64,000 bases of DNA from Bromus sterilis (lineage: Eukaryota; Streptophyta; Magnoliopsida; Poales; Poaceae). Location of the stretch: positions 124,724,501 to 124,788,500 of the forward strand of contig OX465596.1 of assembly GCA_950022295.1 (NCBI GenBank), read 5' to 3'. Made by a program: the position numbers and the translations under genes. Within the stretch, counting starts at the first letter, position 1. The number at the start of each line of letters is the position of its first letter. A model generated the notes under the pieces. The model ran no database searches and had not been told where the DNA came from. It was given only the letters and a program-made list of their open reading frames with translations. This document shows positions 43,779 to 56,100 of this stretch, piece by piece.

Positions 43779-45852
43779 AGCGCTTCTTTAAAGCCATTAG
43801 CTAGGATTAATGCAAATAGATCAAGTCTTTTCAATAAAATAACTAGCCCGTGTGACGGACTCAAAAGGAAACTTAATCTATTTCCTAGGGAAGTGTTCCA
43901 TCCCTTTCTTGGGAGGGAATTAGAATTTTATAATTCCTTCTTTCATATCAATAACAGCACCCACGGTGCGAAGAAAAGGACGTCCCAAAATAATTGGACA
44001 AGAAGGTTCACATTCAATGTCCATAATAGTAAAATCAACGGGAACATAATTTTCATTGACAATGATAAGAACATCATCTATATTCCCCAAAGGTTTCTTT
44101 ACGGAAGAATCAAGGAGACGAACACCAAAAGAACAAGGATCAAAAGGTTTCAATTCAAATATATCTTACATTCTTTTGGGCATAACAGAGGTACTAGCTG
44201 CAACATCATATAAAGCATAGCAAGAAAAGTAATTCAACTTAATTTTAATCATAGGATCCCAACCATCTTCTAGCTTTCTAGGTATGGAGGCTTCTACCCT
44301 AAGCTTCTCCTCCCTAGCTTTGATGAGATCATTAGTGATATGCTCTGTGAAGGCAAGATTAAGTGTGCTAGTGTGGGGGTCTCTAGACATCTGGTGAAGG
44401 AAACGAATAACTTCAGAAAGGGTGCAATTATCAAAATCAAGGTCACTACTATCAAGTAAAGGGGTAGTGGTTTCCTTTAGGCTCACTTGTTTGGTAGCTT
44501 CTATAGCCATAGGAATTTCTTCTTCTACGGTTGAGGTCATAGCATCACCATTAATAGGTCCTATGGGACAAGGGGTGTATTGGGTGCTAAGAGTTTGGAT
44601 ATCCTCAACCACTTGGATAGTAGCAACAGTATGGTGTGTAGGAAGGCTCTTAATTCTATCTTCTTCCTCCTTTTCTCTAGCCCATCTCTCTTTAAGTTTA
44701 GCCATCATCCTAATGTTTTCATTAATTTTCACTTGGATAGCATTCATAGGAGTGACCTTCCTCTCCTCAAGGGGAGAAGTTCTAATTTTAAGCAATTCTA
44801 CTTCATGGGCTAAATTGTCTACCTTCGACGAGAGATTATCTAATTTGTCTATTTTTTCTTCTACACTCTTGTTGAAGGCTTTTTGGGTGGTGATAAAGTC
44901 TTTAAGCATACTCTCTAATTTAGAAGTGGAGTTTTTGGTGCTAGGATAAGTGTTGTTGTTCCCGTAGTTGGAGGGAACAATCTAGGGTTGCTACCAAAGT
45001 TACTCCTATAAGCATTGTTGTTGAAGTTGTTTCTAGAGATAAAGTTCACATCTACTTGATCTTGAGCAATCAAAGAATTTAAAGGAACATCTTGAGGATC
45101 AATAGGAGATTGCTTGGTAAGTAGAAACATAATCAAGTCAACTTTTTCATTTAGGGAGGAGATCTCCTCAATAGAGCTTACCTTCCTACCTGTTGGAGCT
45201 CTTTCGGTGTGCCATCGGGAATAGTTGGTCATCATCTCATCGAGAAGTTTTGTGGAAGCTCCAAGTGTAGTTGACATAAAGGTTCCTCCCGCGGCAAAAT
45301 CTAGAAAGTTCCGCGAGGTAAAGTTCAAGCCTGCATAAAAAGTTTGGATAACCATCCTAGTAGTCAAACCATGCGTAGGGCAATTCTTAACAAGAGATTT
45401 CATGCGTTCCCAAGCTTGGGCAACGTGTTCATTATCCAATTGTTTAAAATTCATAATAAAACTCCTCAATTGGATAATCTTAGCAGGGGGTAGTACTTCC
45501 CAATAAAAGCATCCTTGCACTTATCCCAAGAATCTATGCTATTCCTATGCAAGGATTGAAACCAGATTTTAGCTTCATCTCTCAAGGAGAAAGGAAAAAG
45601 CTTAAGCTTAACAATATCACCATCTACTTCTTTGTACTTTTGCATATCAGAAAGCTCAATAGAATTATTTAAATGCAAAGCAGAATCATCTCTAGCACCG
45701 GAGATTTGATCTTTCATAACAAGGTTTATCAAAGCAGGTTTTATCTCATAGGAAGGTGCTGAAGTAGCAGGTGTAGCAATATGAGTGCAGATAAAGTCAC
45801 TGTTGTTGTGACTAGTAAAGTCACACAACTTGGTGTTCTCAGAGGAATCCAT
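43779..45852 (-). pseudogene. Third piece of H: 3' internal end, protease and gag, frameshifted
   Basis: From AGCGC the sequence copies 39,874 onward. Protease (43,920-44,165) and its N-terminal half show the same YDVAAST and the same TAA after MPKRM as element I. Gag is split into frames 44,166-44,909, 44,915-45,520 and a part up to ATG 45,852 (MDSSENTKLCDF). Breaks are near 44,910-44,980 (deletion in the NNYGNNN-type linker) and 45,480-45,490 (a missing base in the YYPPAKI region). The ORF upstream of 45,852 runs into the LTR and is not gag. About 1.03 kb from 43,779 is nearly identical to I; the rest is clearly more divergent. Confidence 0.82.
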
Positions 45853-45986
45853 ATTAGAAGCAAGAATATAACTATTTTTTTGATTTTTGATAAAGGACGC
45901 TAAAGCAAATACTGAAATGTAAACTAACAAGACTAAAAAGGAAATATAAAAGATAGTGTGCAACTCCCCTATCTTGAAGAGCGGAG

Positions 45987-46004
45987 TCCCCGGCAACGGC
46001 GCCA
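45987..46004 (-). other. Primer binding site of H (perfect tRNA-Asp match)
   Basis: The minus strand reads TGGCGCCGTTGCCGGGGA, the exact expected tRNA-Asp complement for Athila-lineage elements. The spacer AAAGCAATTTT separates it from the LTR end. Confidence 0.9.
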
Positions 46005-46015
46005 AAAATTGCTTT

Positions 46016-47663
46016 TGGTGGTACGAATTAACGCCCCCTCGTTGGTTACCCAAAGTGGAAGGTTGAGATGTAGACAGCAACAAATTTCCCTCGGTGAAGA
46101 TACCAAGGTTTGTCTCCAGTAGGACTCCGACAACGACAAGTAGGTGAAAACGGCGCCAGAGATTAGCGGTTGGCGTGGACCTGCACACACAACAGATAAC
46201 TTTTCTCCCAACGAGTACAGAGAGGTTGTAAATCCCTCCGGCCTTGTTGTTTACAAAGATAAAACACACGGGATAATAATGATAATGGTAGCAACAGAAA
46301 AGTAAATAAAGCAGTAAATTGATATTGGGTGTAAACAGTGGTGAAATATGGACCGGGGTCCTATGATGTTCACTAGTGATGTCTCTCTCCCAAAAGACGA
46401 TAAAATAGCCATGTGAGGTAAACAAATTACAGCTGGGCAATTGACAGGATTATGTGCGCAAACCAATGCTAATTATGCTATAAAGAAAGGAAGAGGCTCA
46501 AAAGCATGGGCGGTACGCCCAGACAAGTAGACCAAAACCCATCTGCATCTACCTACTAATCATCCACCTTGAGATATCTATCCAGAACATCTCGCTGGTA
46601 TTAAGTTGCGAATCCCACCCAAAATGTAAACTCAAAGCAACGGACAACTGCATTAAAGAACTTTGCGTAAAGTAAACAATCCTTGCACCCGCAAGTACAA
46701 GCACCGTTGTTTTCCCCCTTGTGGCAACAACACATCCCCTAGACTCATGTTTCTGTCATTCAAGCTAGTGATCAGGGGGCATGAACCCACAATCATGCAT
46801 AACGCGCCCTCTTGGAGTCACTACCTACTACTTGGCCAAAGCAATAAACAACAACGGAGAACATGCAAGAATTACTTAAGAACATAAATATAAAAGAGGA
46901 GAATCGAATATATTACTCAAACACAATCTAAACATAATCTCATAATCCATCGGATCCCAGCAAACTCAGCATAGCAACAGCAGAAATATTACATATGTGC
47001 CTCGATCATGTAGGGAAGCTCACGAGGTCTAATCCATGAAGAACAAAGAGGGGAGGAGAACATCACATAGCTACTGATCATAGACCCATGGTCCAAGGTG
47101 GACTACTCACGGTTCATTCGGGAAGCGTCCATGGTGGTGGAGAAGCTCCCGGAGGTGGTTCCTCCCTCGGCAGGGTGCCGGGAAGAGGTCTTCTGGTGCT
47201 CCCGATCTTGGAAACGCGGCGGCGGCGGAACAGAGGAGAGATCGCGAAAAAGGATTCCCGTCTCGGGGTTTTTGCGTCATGAGGAATAAATAGGCGAAGG
47301 GGGGGGGGCAGCCAGGGGGGCACGAGGGGTCCAGGCGCCCCCCTGGTGCGGCCCCACCCTAGGGCGCGCCGGGAGGGCGCCTGGGGCCCTGGTGGGTCCC
47401 CTCTGCCCCCCCCCCCTCGGTGATTCCCGAAGCTTCCTGTACGCTGATTTTTATTGGATTTTCCCAAATTTTTGGAGCACTTTTAATATGGGGGAAACCT
47501 GAAATAGAAAAACAGCAGAACACAGGAACTGGCACCGGGGTGCAGTGAGTTAATAGGTTAGTCCAAATATGATCAAATGTGTATGGAACATCCATATCAT
47601 AGCAATATCACACAAAAGAGGCATGGAGCAAGAAGAAATTATAGATACGTTTTGGACGTATCA
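46016..47663 (-). repeat. 5' LTR of H
   Basis: TGGTGGTAC...GACGTATCA, about 1,648 bp. The inner end (TGGTGGTACGAATTAACGCC) differs from the TGATACACGAG of I, so H is of a different subfamily from I in its LTR. ACAGC (47,664-47,668) is the expected right target duplication; the left partner lies outside the window. It holds a GGGGGGGGG run near 47,300 and a CCCCCCCCCC run near 47,407. Confidence 0.85.
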
Positions 47664-48463
47664 ACAGCCTACGGAAAACCCTAAACAGTTAAATACTACA
47701 GATCTATCACATATTTCAAACGAGTAATGGATGCAGAGCGGTGTATGGGGTATCCTAACCTATGCGCTCACATGCACGTCAAGATCTACCGCTGAAAACT
47801 ACCTCAGGTTATCAAACAGTAAAAGCTCGGAGGTCCGCAACAAATGGCGACGAGCAAAACGACTGAAAGCAAGAGGTAGGGGATGGAGAACTTACTCAAC
47901 TAATGCGCGAGAGTGGCACGGCCCCAGTCCACTCTTGACAGATCGCTGAAGGAAGAAAAGCTTGACACCGTGACGGAGATAGATCTCGGGACCTTCAGTG
48001 CGCGAGGAAAAAAACGATGAAGAAGAGGTATGGATGGGATAGAAAGGGCAGATGGGAAAGGGAACCTATTTATAAAAGGAACTGTCCCAGAACCCGAGGC
48101 GTTGCATGATGATGTCTAACGGCAGGAAATCTCTCAATTTTCACGAACGTATCTAGTGGACATTGATTGCGTCGCCAGAATCAGGATAAAAACCGTCCAA
48201 GGATTCCAAGAAAAACGGAAAAGTCGGATCTACTGTTAAAAGGTAGAGCCGGGTTTAATCACCAAAAAGTGTGAGTCGGTTCAATTACAAGACCTGGCTC
48301 AGCGAAGACTGGTTACTTTGAAGACCAAGAAGATTGACATCGACTCCTCGCGAATCCTAAAAAGGGTGGAAGTCGGTTTTTTCAAGTCAGGGAGTCGACA
48401 ACCACGATGGTGACAAGAAGATTGCTGCGAAGACAAAAGCATCACACCAATCCTGGGGGCTAA
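47664..48463 (+). mobile_element. 3' internal region of Tat-type element K
   Basis: Non-coding sequence ending in CTGGGGGCTAA directly before the K LTR, as a polypurine tract would. No gag, protease or repeat is visible. On the minus strand, TATAAATAGG is followed by a pyrimidine-rich leader and a GTAAGT near 47,895, which fits the promoter and first exon of an antisense gene like that of E. The gene body is cut off by H. Confidence 0.65.
48065..48074 (-). promoter_or_regulatory. Antisense TATA box in K
   Basis: The minus strand reads TATAAATAGG, followed by a C/T-rich leader. It is about 390 bp inside the 3' LTR border, where antisense-gene promoters sit in Tat elements. The same site read on the plus strand (TTTATAAAAGG) is also TATA-like. 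Confidence 0.5.
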
Positions 48464-49024
48464 TGTCGGGGGGATTGACCAAGCCCATAACCCGGCATTA
48501 GATCTATGGGCCTACTCACCTACGAAAGGCCCACAAGAGAAGACCCGGCCACGGGCCGGCTACGCCAAGGAAAGAAGATCGAAGTCGTAGAAGGAATTCG
48601 ACTTACCTTGTATAGCACATAGCATATTTGTAAAGTAGAATAGGACTCCACCACTTGTCGGAGTCGGACTCGCGGAATCTCGGGACCCGGTGCCTTTATA
48701 AGCCGAGGTCCATGTGATCCAGGGCCTAGGACAATCTCAATCAAAGATAGGACTAGACACTTGTAGGCGTGACCTAGATCTCATCGAGACTAAGCTCACG
48801 AACCGAATCTCTTGTAATCAATCAACCGACTCTTCTTTCGAGACTCGGAAACCATAATAATAAGAAGCAGGAGTAGGCTTTTACCTCGAGACAAAGAGGA
48901 GTTGGAACCTGGGTAAATCGCCGAGTCTCTTGTCCATGTCGACTCTCTCCACGAAATCGCCTCGTAGCAAAGGTCCCATGTTAAGTTCGACTCTTCGGAT
49001 ATCTGTCGTGACTTTCCCACGACA
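48464..49024 (+). repeat. 3' LTR of Tat-type element K
   Basis: 561 bp, TGTCGGGGGG...CCCACGACA. A CTTTATAAGCC TATA-like sequence lies near 48,693. Plus orientation follows from the preceding polypurine tract. The right flank passes straight into the middle of an Athila-type LTR (D), so K is inserted in that LTR. Confidence 0.78.
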
Positions 49025-50330
49025 GGCCCCCCAGCTGCCCCATTCACCTATGTATTTCCTTAACCCCGAAACCTACGAGGACAGAACCATTTTTCGCGAT
49101 GTCGCCTCTGTTCCGCCGCCGTCGCGCATCCAAGATCGGGAGCGCCAGAAGACCTCTTCCCGGCACCCTGCCGGAGGGAGGGTTGACCTCCGAGAGCTTC
49201 TCCACCATCATGGACGCTTCTCGGATGATCCGTGAGTAGTACACCTTGGACCATGGGTCCATGATCAGTAGCTATGTAATGTTCTCCTCCCCTGTTTCTT
49301 CTTCATGGATTAGACCTTGTGAGCTGACCTACATGATCAAGACACATATGTAATTCTTTCTGTTGTTGCTATGTTGAGTTTGCTGGGATCTGATGGATTA
49401 TGAGACTATTTTGATATTGTAATGAGTAAAATATTTGGTTCTTATCTTTTATATTTGTGTTCTTGAGTAATTCTTTCATGTTCTCCGTTGCTGTTTATTG
49501 CTTTGACCAAGTAGTAGGTAGTGACTCCAAGAGGGAGCGTTATGTTTGATTGTGGGTTCATGCCCCCTCATGACTAGCTTGAGTGACAGAAACATGAGTT
49601 TAGGGGATGTGTTGTTTGCACAAGGGGGAAAACAACGGTGCTTGTAACCGCGGTTTCAAGGATTGTTTACTTTACGCAAAGTTCTTTTAATGCAGTTGTT
49701 TGTTGCTTTGGGTTTACACTTTGGGTGGGGCTCGCAACTTAATACCAGCGAGATGTTCTGGATAGATATCTCAAGTTGGATGATTAGTAGTAGATGCAGA
49801 TGGATTTCGGTCTACTTATCTTGTCGTACTACCCATGCTTTTGAGCCTCTTCCTTTCTTTTGTAGCATAGTTAGCATTGGTTTGCGCCCGTAATCCTGTC
49901 AATTGCCCAGTTGTAATTTGTTTACCTTGCATAGCCCTTTTATCGTCTTTTGGGAGAGAGACATCACTAGTGAACATCATGGAACCCTGGTCCATATTTC
50001 CACCACTGTTTACACCCTCAATTGACTTCTTTCTTTTACGTTTTAGTTACACTTATCACTCTCTTTTATCCCTTGCGTTTGACCCTTTGTAAACAACAAG
50101 ACCGGAGAGATTGAAAACCTCTCTGTACTCGTTGGGAGCAAAGTTATCTGTTGCTGTGTGCAGGTCCACGTCAACTTGTTCTAGATTTCTAGCGCCGTTG
50201 TCACCTACTTGTTGTTGTTGGAGTCCTACTGGAGACATAAACCTTGGTATCTTCACTGAGGGAAACATGCTGTTGTGCCACATCTCAAACCTTCAAATAT
50301 GGGTATCCAACGAGGGGCGAGAAGCCATCA
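49025..50330 (+). repeat. 5' LTR of D (3' portion)
   Basis: Begins inside the LTR at CCAGCTGCCCC and ends GAAGCCATCA. It has TATGTATTTCC (TATA-like, ~49,050) and the MDASRMIRE leader ORF at 49,210-49,239. Confidence 0.85.
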
Positions 50331-50340
50331 AAGCAATTTC

Positions 50341-50358
50341 TGACGCAATTGTCGGGGA
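50341..50358 (+). other. Decayed primer binding site of D
   Basis: TGACGCAATTGTCGGGGA, four changes from the tRNA-Asp site TGGCGCCGTTGCCGGGGA. At least two look like C/G to T/A changes at CpG or neighbouring sites. Confidence 0.7.
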
Positions 50359-50499
50359 CTCCAATTTTCAAGATAGGGGAGTTGCATGCTATCTTTTATA
50401 TTTTCTTTTTAGTTTTGTTAGTTTACCTTTCAGTTTTTATCTTTTTGTCCTTTATCAAAAACCACAAAAAAAATAGTTACCTTGCTATTAGTTGTCATT

Positions 50500-51322
50500 A
50501 TGTCTGGTCCTTTTGCCTTTGTTGAGGCAGAAGTGCTCACCTTTAAACAAAGAGGTGGTGAAAGTTTAAAAGATGCTTGGTATAGAATTAGCGATTCTCA
50601 AAAAAAGAGCCACCAAGAAGCAATCCACTATTATCCTGCTTAGAATTTTTTATGTTGGAATTACTCCTTCCAATAGGTTCATTCTAGATACCGCTATCAA
50701 TGGGAATTTCCTAGAAGCCCGAATCTGGGAATCTCATAATGTTATTGAAAATCTTGTTGGAAATCTCCCTGTTGCTAGCATTCAAGAGGATATTACTCTA
50801 GTTCACATTATGAAGAAACTTGAAAAGATAGAGTTAAAAATACCAAGCATCAATAAGATAAATGAGTTGGATCGCAAGATTCAAGGGAATTTGAATAGAG
50901 TTGATAGCTCCATGCATAAAATTAGCAATACTTTGGAGACCATCAAATCCCATGATTTGGATCCTTCTAGGATAGATAAGATTGAGGAAATCATTGACAC
51001 TCTAGGAACTTCTTTCTCCTCAATCAAACCCAAAAAGGTAGAAACTCCGGCAAAGAAGGAACCTAAGTTCACTTATATCCCTAAGGTTACTCGACCCAAA
51101 AATAATCCACTCATTGCCAAAGGAGTTGAAACTGTGAACACTTTGGAAGAAATACCTCTCTTATACTCATTTATAAATGAAACTCCAATTGATTTTCTTC
51201 CTGATGCTTTTATCCCGAGAAGCATATTCATTGGGCCTTTATTTGAAAGACCTCTTAAAACTAGTTGTATGATTGAAGAGCTTTTTTATGATCTTGATGA
51301 TCGCTCAATTGATACAACTTGA
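50500..51322 (+). pseudogene. Short gag-like gene of D, frameshifted
   Basis: ATG 50,500 opens MSGPFAFVEAEVLTFKQRGG and ESLKDAWYRISD, which align with the FKQLDNEHVAQAWERM part of gag. At the A7 run near 50,599 the frame shifts and continues as LLRIFYVGITPSNRFILDTA with NGNFLE, the counterpart of FYAGLNFTSRNLLDSAAGG. The rest (to 51,322) is a coiled-coil-rich tail (IMKKLEKIELKIPSINKIN) ending DDRSIDTT. The normal gag N-terminal ~130 residues and LKLFPFSLRDEA region are absent. It thus keeps only the C-terminal part of the gag core plus a different tail. No protease follows. Confidence 0.7.
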
Positions 51323-53100
51323 TCTTTTTGCTTCTTGCCTAGCTTAAAGGCGTAAAAGAAAGCGCTTGTTGGGAGGCAACCCAAGATGTTTTTACTTCTG
51401 TTTTTAGTGGTCTTGATGATTTTTACTACTGTAGTAACATCATTGTATCTTTATTTTCAAGCTTTGTGCAAAGTTTAGCCGCCAATTGCATGAAGTACAA
51501 GAGTTGTGAAATGTTGTCCAGAAAACAGATCCTGTCCTTGAACGGAAAAATTCACGATAAATTACCAAATCGTCTTTTTGATCTGAATTGTTTTGACAGC
51601 ATGATCTATACAAATATATTTTGAGCATCTGTTCTGTGTTTTTTTATTTGAGTTGCAGAAGTACCCCAAAAAATTATTTACTACCTACTGGTCCTATTTT
51701 TCACAGATTCTGCCACATTTTTCCTTTCCTCAGTTTTGCAAGTCTTGCGCTAGCTTTTTCTTTGCAATTTTCTTTGGCGGTCTTGAGAAATAGTAGCCCT
51801 TCGAGAAAATCTTTATTTCCAGTAGAGGAAAATTATTTTATTGTGGATACTAACCAATCTAATCAGCTTATGATGAGTTATGTATGAAGGGAGTTTTCAA
51901 GTGTGCGAGGGAAGATGATGAAAGAAGATCCGGGAGTTTCAAATGCTCAATCTTGGGGATGCCCCCATGCACCCCCAATAAATATTCAAGGAGACTCAAG
52001 CATCTAAGCTTGGGGATGCCCCCGTGCATCCCCTTCACCATCAACAATCATCAGTGCGTCCTTCGTTCCACTATATTTTTATCACTTCATGTGTTATGTG
52101 CTATGCTTGGAGCGTCTTGCTGTTTACTTTCTTTAGTTTTCCTTAGCTTTGCTTTCTGTTCATAACAAGTTAGAACCCAGCTTTCTTTGTGTGAGAGAGA
52201 AACACACTCCACTTTAAACTGGAACACATCATAGGATTTTCATGCTTATGTTTCTTTTGTTGTGTGTTCTTTATCTTTTCGTAGCTGCTGTCATGTTTAG
52301 GTCTTAGTTTTCATGCTTATCTTTTTCAAGAGCTTTTTTTTAGTTTGTTGCTGGAACTCTCTTGAGTTTTCATGTTTATCTTGTTTAGAGAGTTGGCTTG
52401 TTGCACTGAGTTGTGTCTTGACTTGAAGTAGGTAATTGAGGTTGCTATTCAATTGTAGTAGTAACTTGCAATAGTTTTGAGGTATTGTTGTGAGTAATGT
52501 TTGAACTTTTGGTGTCAAGAGATCTATCCTATTAGTGATAGATGTCGTATTTTGGGAAATCCGTGTTTACTTTCAAAAACTACAAAAACTAGTTGAGAAC
52601 TCTAGCTACTAGATGGATCACTAATCTTTGGAGGGATCGGATATTACAGTACACTCACGTACCATGAGTCAAGGATGCACAAGGATAGCCAAACCCCCAT
52701 ACACTCCTCCTCGGGGTACTTGTCTCTTTGTGAACCTCCTGGTTAAATTGAGAGTTACCGATAATAAGTGCATGAGTTCTTCGGACTAATGTAAGTATTG
52801 AAATTTGACACTTCCACCTCCTCATATTTGCTAGCCTCATCGGTATCGTGCATTGCCCTATTCTCACTCCGAGAGTTGGCGTCCACCTCGCCGGTCCATC
52901 GAAACCATTGGCATGATACGCTCTGTCATCATAAACCTCCTTACATCTTTCCTCAAAACAGCCACCATACCTACCTATCAAGGCATTCCCATAGCCTTTC
53001 CGAGATTTATTTCCATGCAACATCCACCTTTGCATGACTTGATCTTCATGCCATACATGTTCTTGCTACACTGGCAGAGGCATACATTTTCATACATCAT
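51323..53100 (+). mobile_element. 3' non-coding region of D, first part
   Basis: Shared 3' region in plus orientation: AAAGCGCTTGTTGGGAGGCA near 51,360, paired hairpins at 51,955-51,975 and 52,011-52,032, and the block open on both strands (52,655-53,035). Interrupted at 53,100 by S2. Confidence 0.72.
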
Positions 53101-56100
53101 TGTGACGCCCCCAAAATCAGACCGTGTACAGTAATCATACACACAGGGTACACGACCGAGATTAGGGTGCCACGGGGATAATATCACAGCACAACACTAA
53201 ACACAAAAGGATAAACAAATATATTACAATAGAGGGGGTCACGCGGACCCGAATATATAAGTCATACAAGACATAATATCTGAGTACAGACATAGTTAGT
53301 CAAGTTTTTCCTTAAGAAGGCTAGCACAAATCACATCAGAGATACAGAACGAAAAGGCGAGGCCTCCTGCCTGGGATCCACCGAACTACTCCTGGTCGAC
53401 GGGGAACTCGACGTCGTAGTAGGCGCCTCCGGGGTACTCCTGCTCCTGGGCTCCAACGTCGGCTGCAGCGGCTGATCAGGCAAAACAGTAAAGGAAATAA
53501 AGCAGGTGAGTATCTAGTATACCCGTGAGTCTTACGTCCGCTACTAAGCATTATGCATTGTATCAACGGAATGAAGAGGCTGTATATAGTGGACTGAAAG
53601 ACAGAAATACAGAGCAAGGGTAAGAAGCTAGGCCTATCGAAGACTAGCATCTTCCGTTGATGTCTTGCAGCATGAGGTAAGAATTAGCCAACAGTTTATA
53701 TAAAGCATAAAGTAACAATGAAACAGAAGTTGCTGCAACATTGAATAATAATAAGTTGTAATAATTAACAATGCCTCCGAGTTCACCTCCTCGACATCCC
53801 CGCGAGGAAGAGAACCCGAAACCATACAGTTTAATAATAGTTTCTAATGGTAAGATCCAGCTTCAGCATAAAGCGTCCTGTTACCGTGGACACGGCTATT
53901 CGAATAGATTAATCTTCCCTGCAGGGGTGCACTTGTGTTACGCTACACGCACGGATCTCCAGGGTGGCGGGGACCTTGTTAGGGAACGCTCCACCGAGGC
54001 TATCCGACACTTCATAGCCCATCTTTCAAACTCAACAGAGAGGTCATCCGCCGGTCTAAATCCTAAGTACGACGGGCCTTGGACCCCAACCCGAACGTAC
54101 TCCTGCACGGTGCGTGGCTGGCCGGTGAAGTTGAAGCAAATCCAAAGAAGACACCACCGCTCGAGCAAATAAGACAACACCACTTCCTGGCGTAGGCCGC
54201 GGTACTGCTGACGTCTGAAGAGTCCTCGGACGACACTACGAAGCAGAGGAGCCCATAAACTCGTAATTCCCACGGGTAGGTAGTGCGTACATGGCATATA
54301 GCCAACTCAAGACATTCACTGAACCATTTAGCATTTTAATTAACCTGCGTGACAACCGTTATCGTTGCCTCGACTTAACTGACCCGCGGACAACGACAGC
54401 AGCCAGGACCACCAGTACATCGGTGCCTGCCCCGTCGTCCCACCAAGTCACTGCGGTTACCAACAAGGTGAACCGTCTCCTTACCTTGTCTCGCGTGTGC
54501 TCCTGGAGGAGTTCGACTTTCGTGGTTTTGGTAACTCTCGCGGCCAATGATCAGGGGCCAAGCACACCGGTACACCGGTCGTACCCTCCCTGTCGTCCCG
54601 TCGCAATACCTCTCGCGGGCACCGTTGGGTCGCCCGACTTCTTACCTGAAGGACAATCGCCGATCAGGACCCTATGGCGGCAAGACAAAGTCAGCCTCGA
54701 GTGGAGTACAAGGATTACTCCTTGATGGCTCACACTTGAGGTGACTAGGCATAACCCAGGTAGGGGCCTGAGGCGGTGTCTGCCTTGTACCGTACCTGTG
54801 CAGTTATAATATCTGTATCCGCGTTCACTCCCCTGAGTGACCACGGCCCTCTATCTAATCCTAGCTAACAATGCGCAGGGTTCACTGCTGAATAATGCAT
54901 AATAATAATAATAGGCAGCATAGGATAAAGGAAGGCACATCAAGGGGCGACAATGACAGGTTATGCAATTGAATAGGTAAGCAACATAGCAGCAGCAGTA
55001 ACAATGCCTAGTGCAAGAAATGTACGGAAAGATAGGCGATATCTGGGGAAGAGAATGGCTCTGCTTGCCTGGAAGCTCGACGGTAGTAGTAGGGTCGTCG
55101 ACGAAGTAGTCGTACTCAGCAGCGGTGTAGTCGACGGCAGCAGCGGGGTCTATCGGAGATTAAGGGGGGGAAGAAACAGTAAATACACAACAAGCATATA
55201 CAAACAGATGCATGACAAGACGGATGAAATGTTAACGGTGTTCTAACGCAGTGCAATGCACATTGCTCGGAACGGAAATTCATCTGAGGATGAACTACCG
55301 GTTCCGGATGATTACCGGACAGGGTGTCCGGAGGGGGAAGGATCAAGCCGGAGGTGTCGTGGGTACCGGACAAACATAAGGGGGGTGTATCCGTGCTAGT
55401 TGATCTATTCCGAGAAACATTCGTGTTCGGAATAAATTCATCTGGGCACTCTAACAGTACCGGACAATCTATCGGACAGACGGTCCGGAGGGGGAATGTT
55501 CGATGTTCGATGTGTTAGAGGGGTGTGGTAGAAATACGGATAGCACATTCGTATTCGTTAAATTTTTCTGATCAACTTTCATGTATAAAGTTTTTGAATC
55601 CGAGTTACGGTTTAAAAGTTATTGAATTTCAAAGTTTAAATCAATTTAAATGATTTTCTGGATTTCTTTTATTATTTATTAAACATTATCCACAACATTA
55701 TCCAGAACAGTGCTGACATGTGGGACCCACATGTCAGCCTCTGTTTATTAATAATTCAGTTTATTTAATTTAAATGTCCCTGGACCCACATGTCATACAC
55801 TGGTTAATTCTTATAATTCTTTTAATTAATAAACTGACAAAGGGGGCCCAGGTGTCATTGACCCAGCACTTAATTAAACCTTTTATTAATCCAGTGATTA
55901 TCCTAATGACTACGGCCCACATGTCAGTGACTGAAAGTTATTTTTTATTTTGATTAACCAGAGGGATGATTAACCGTGGCTGGGCCCACTGTTAGTGGCC
56001 ATTAGGGCCCTAATTAATCCGTATCCAATTAGCTGACGCACGAGCCCTAGTAGTCAGTGAGCGCAGCCCAGACAGAGCTCGCCGGCGGCGAGCCGTACCA

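Noticed and set aside
45853..46440. Upstream extension of the H gag ORF
   Set aside because: The frame runs through the primer site and into the LTR. Gag homology starts at MDSSENTKLC (45,852), so the extension is read-through of LTR sequence.
54291..54845. Open frames on both strands in S2
   Set aside because: No domain or homology visible, and they overlap each other in several frames inside a GC-balanced LTR; treated as chance.
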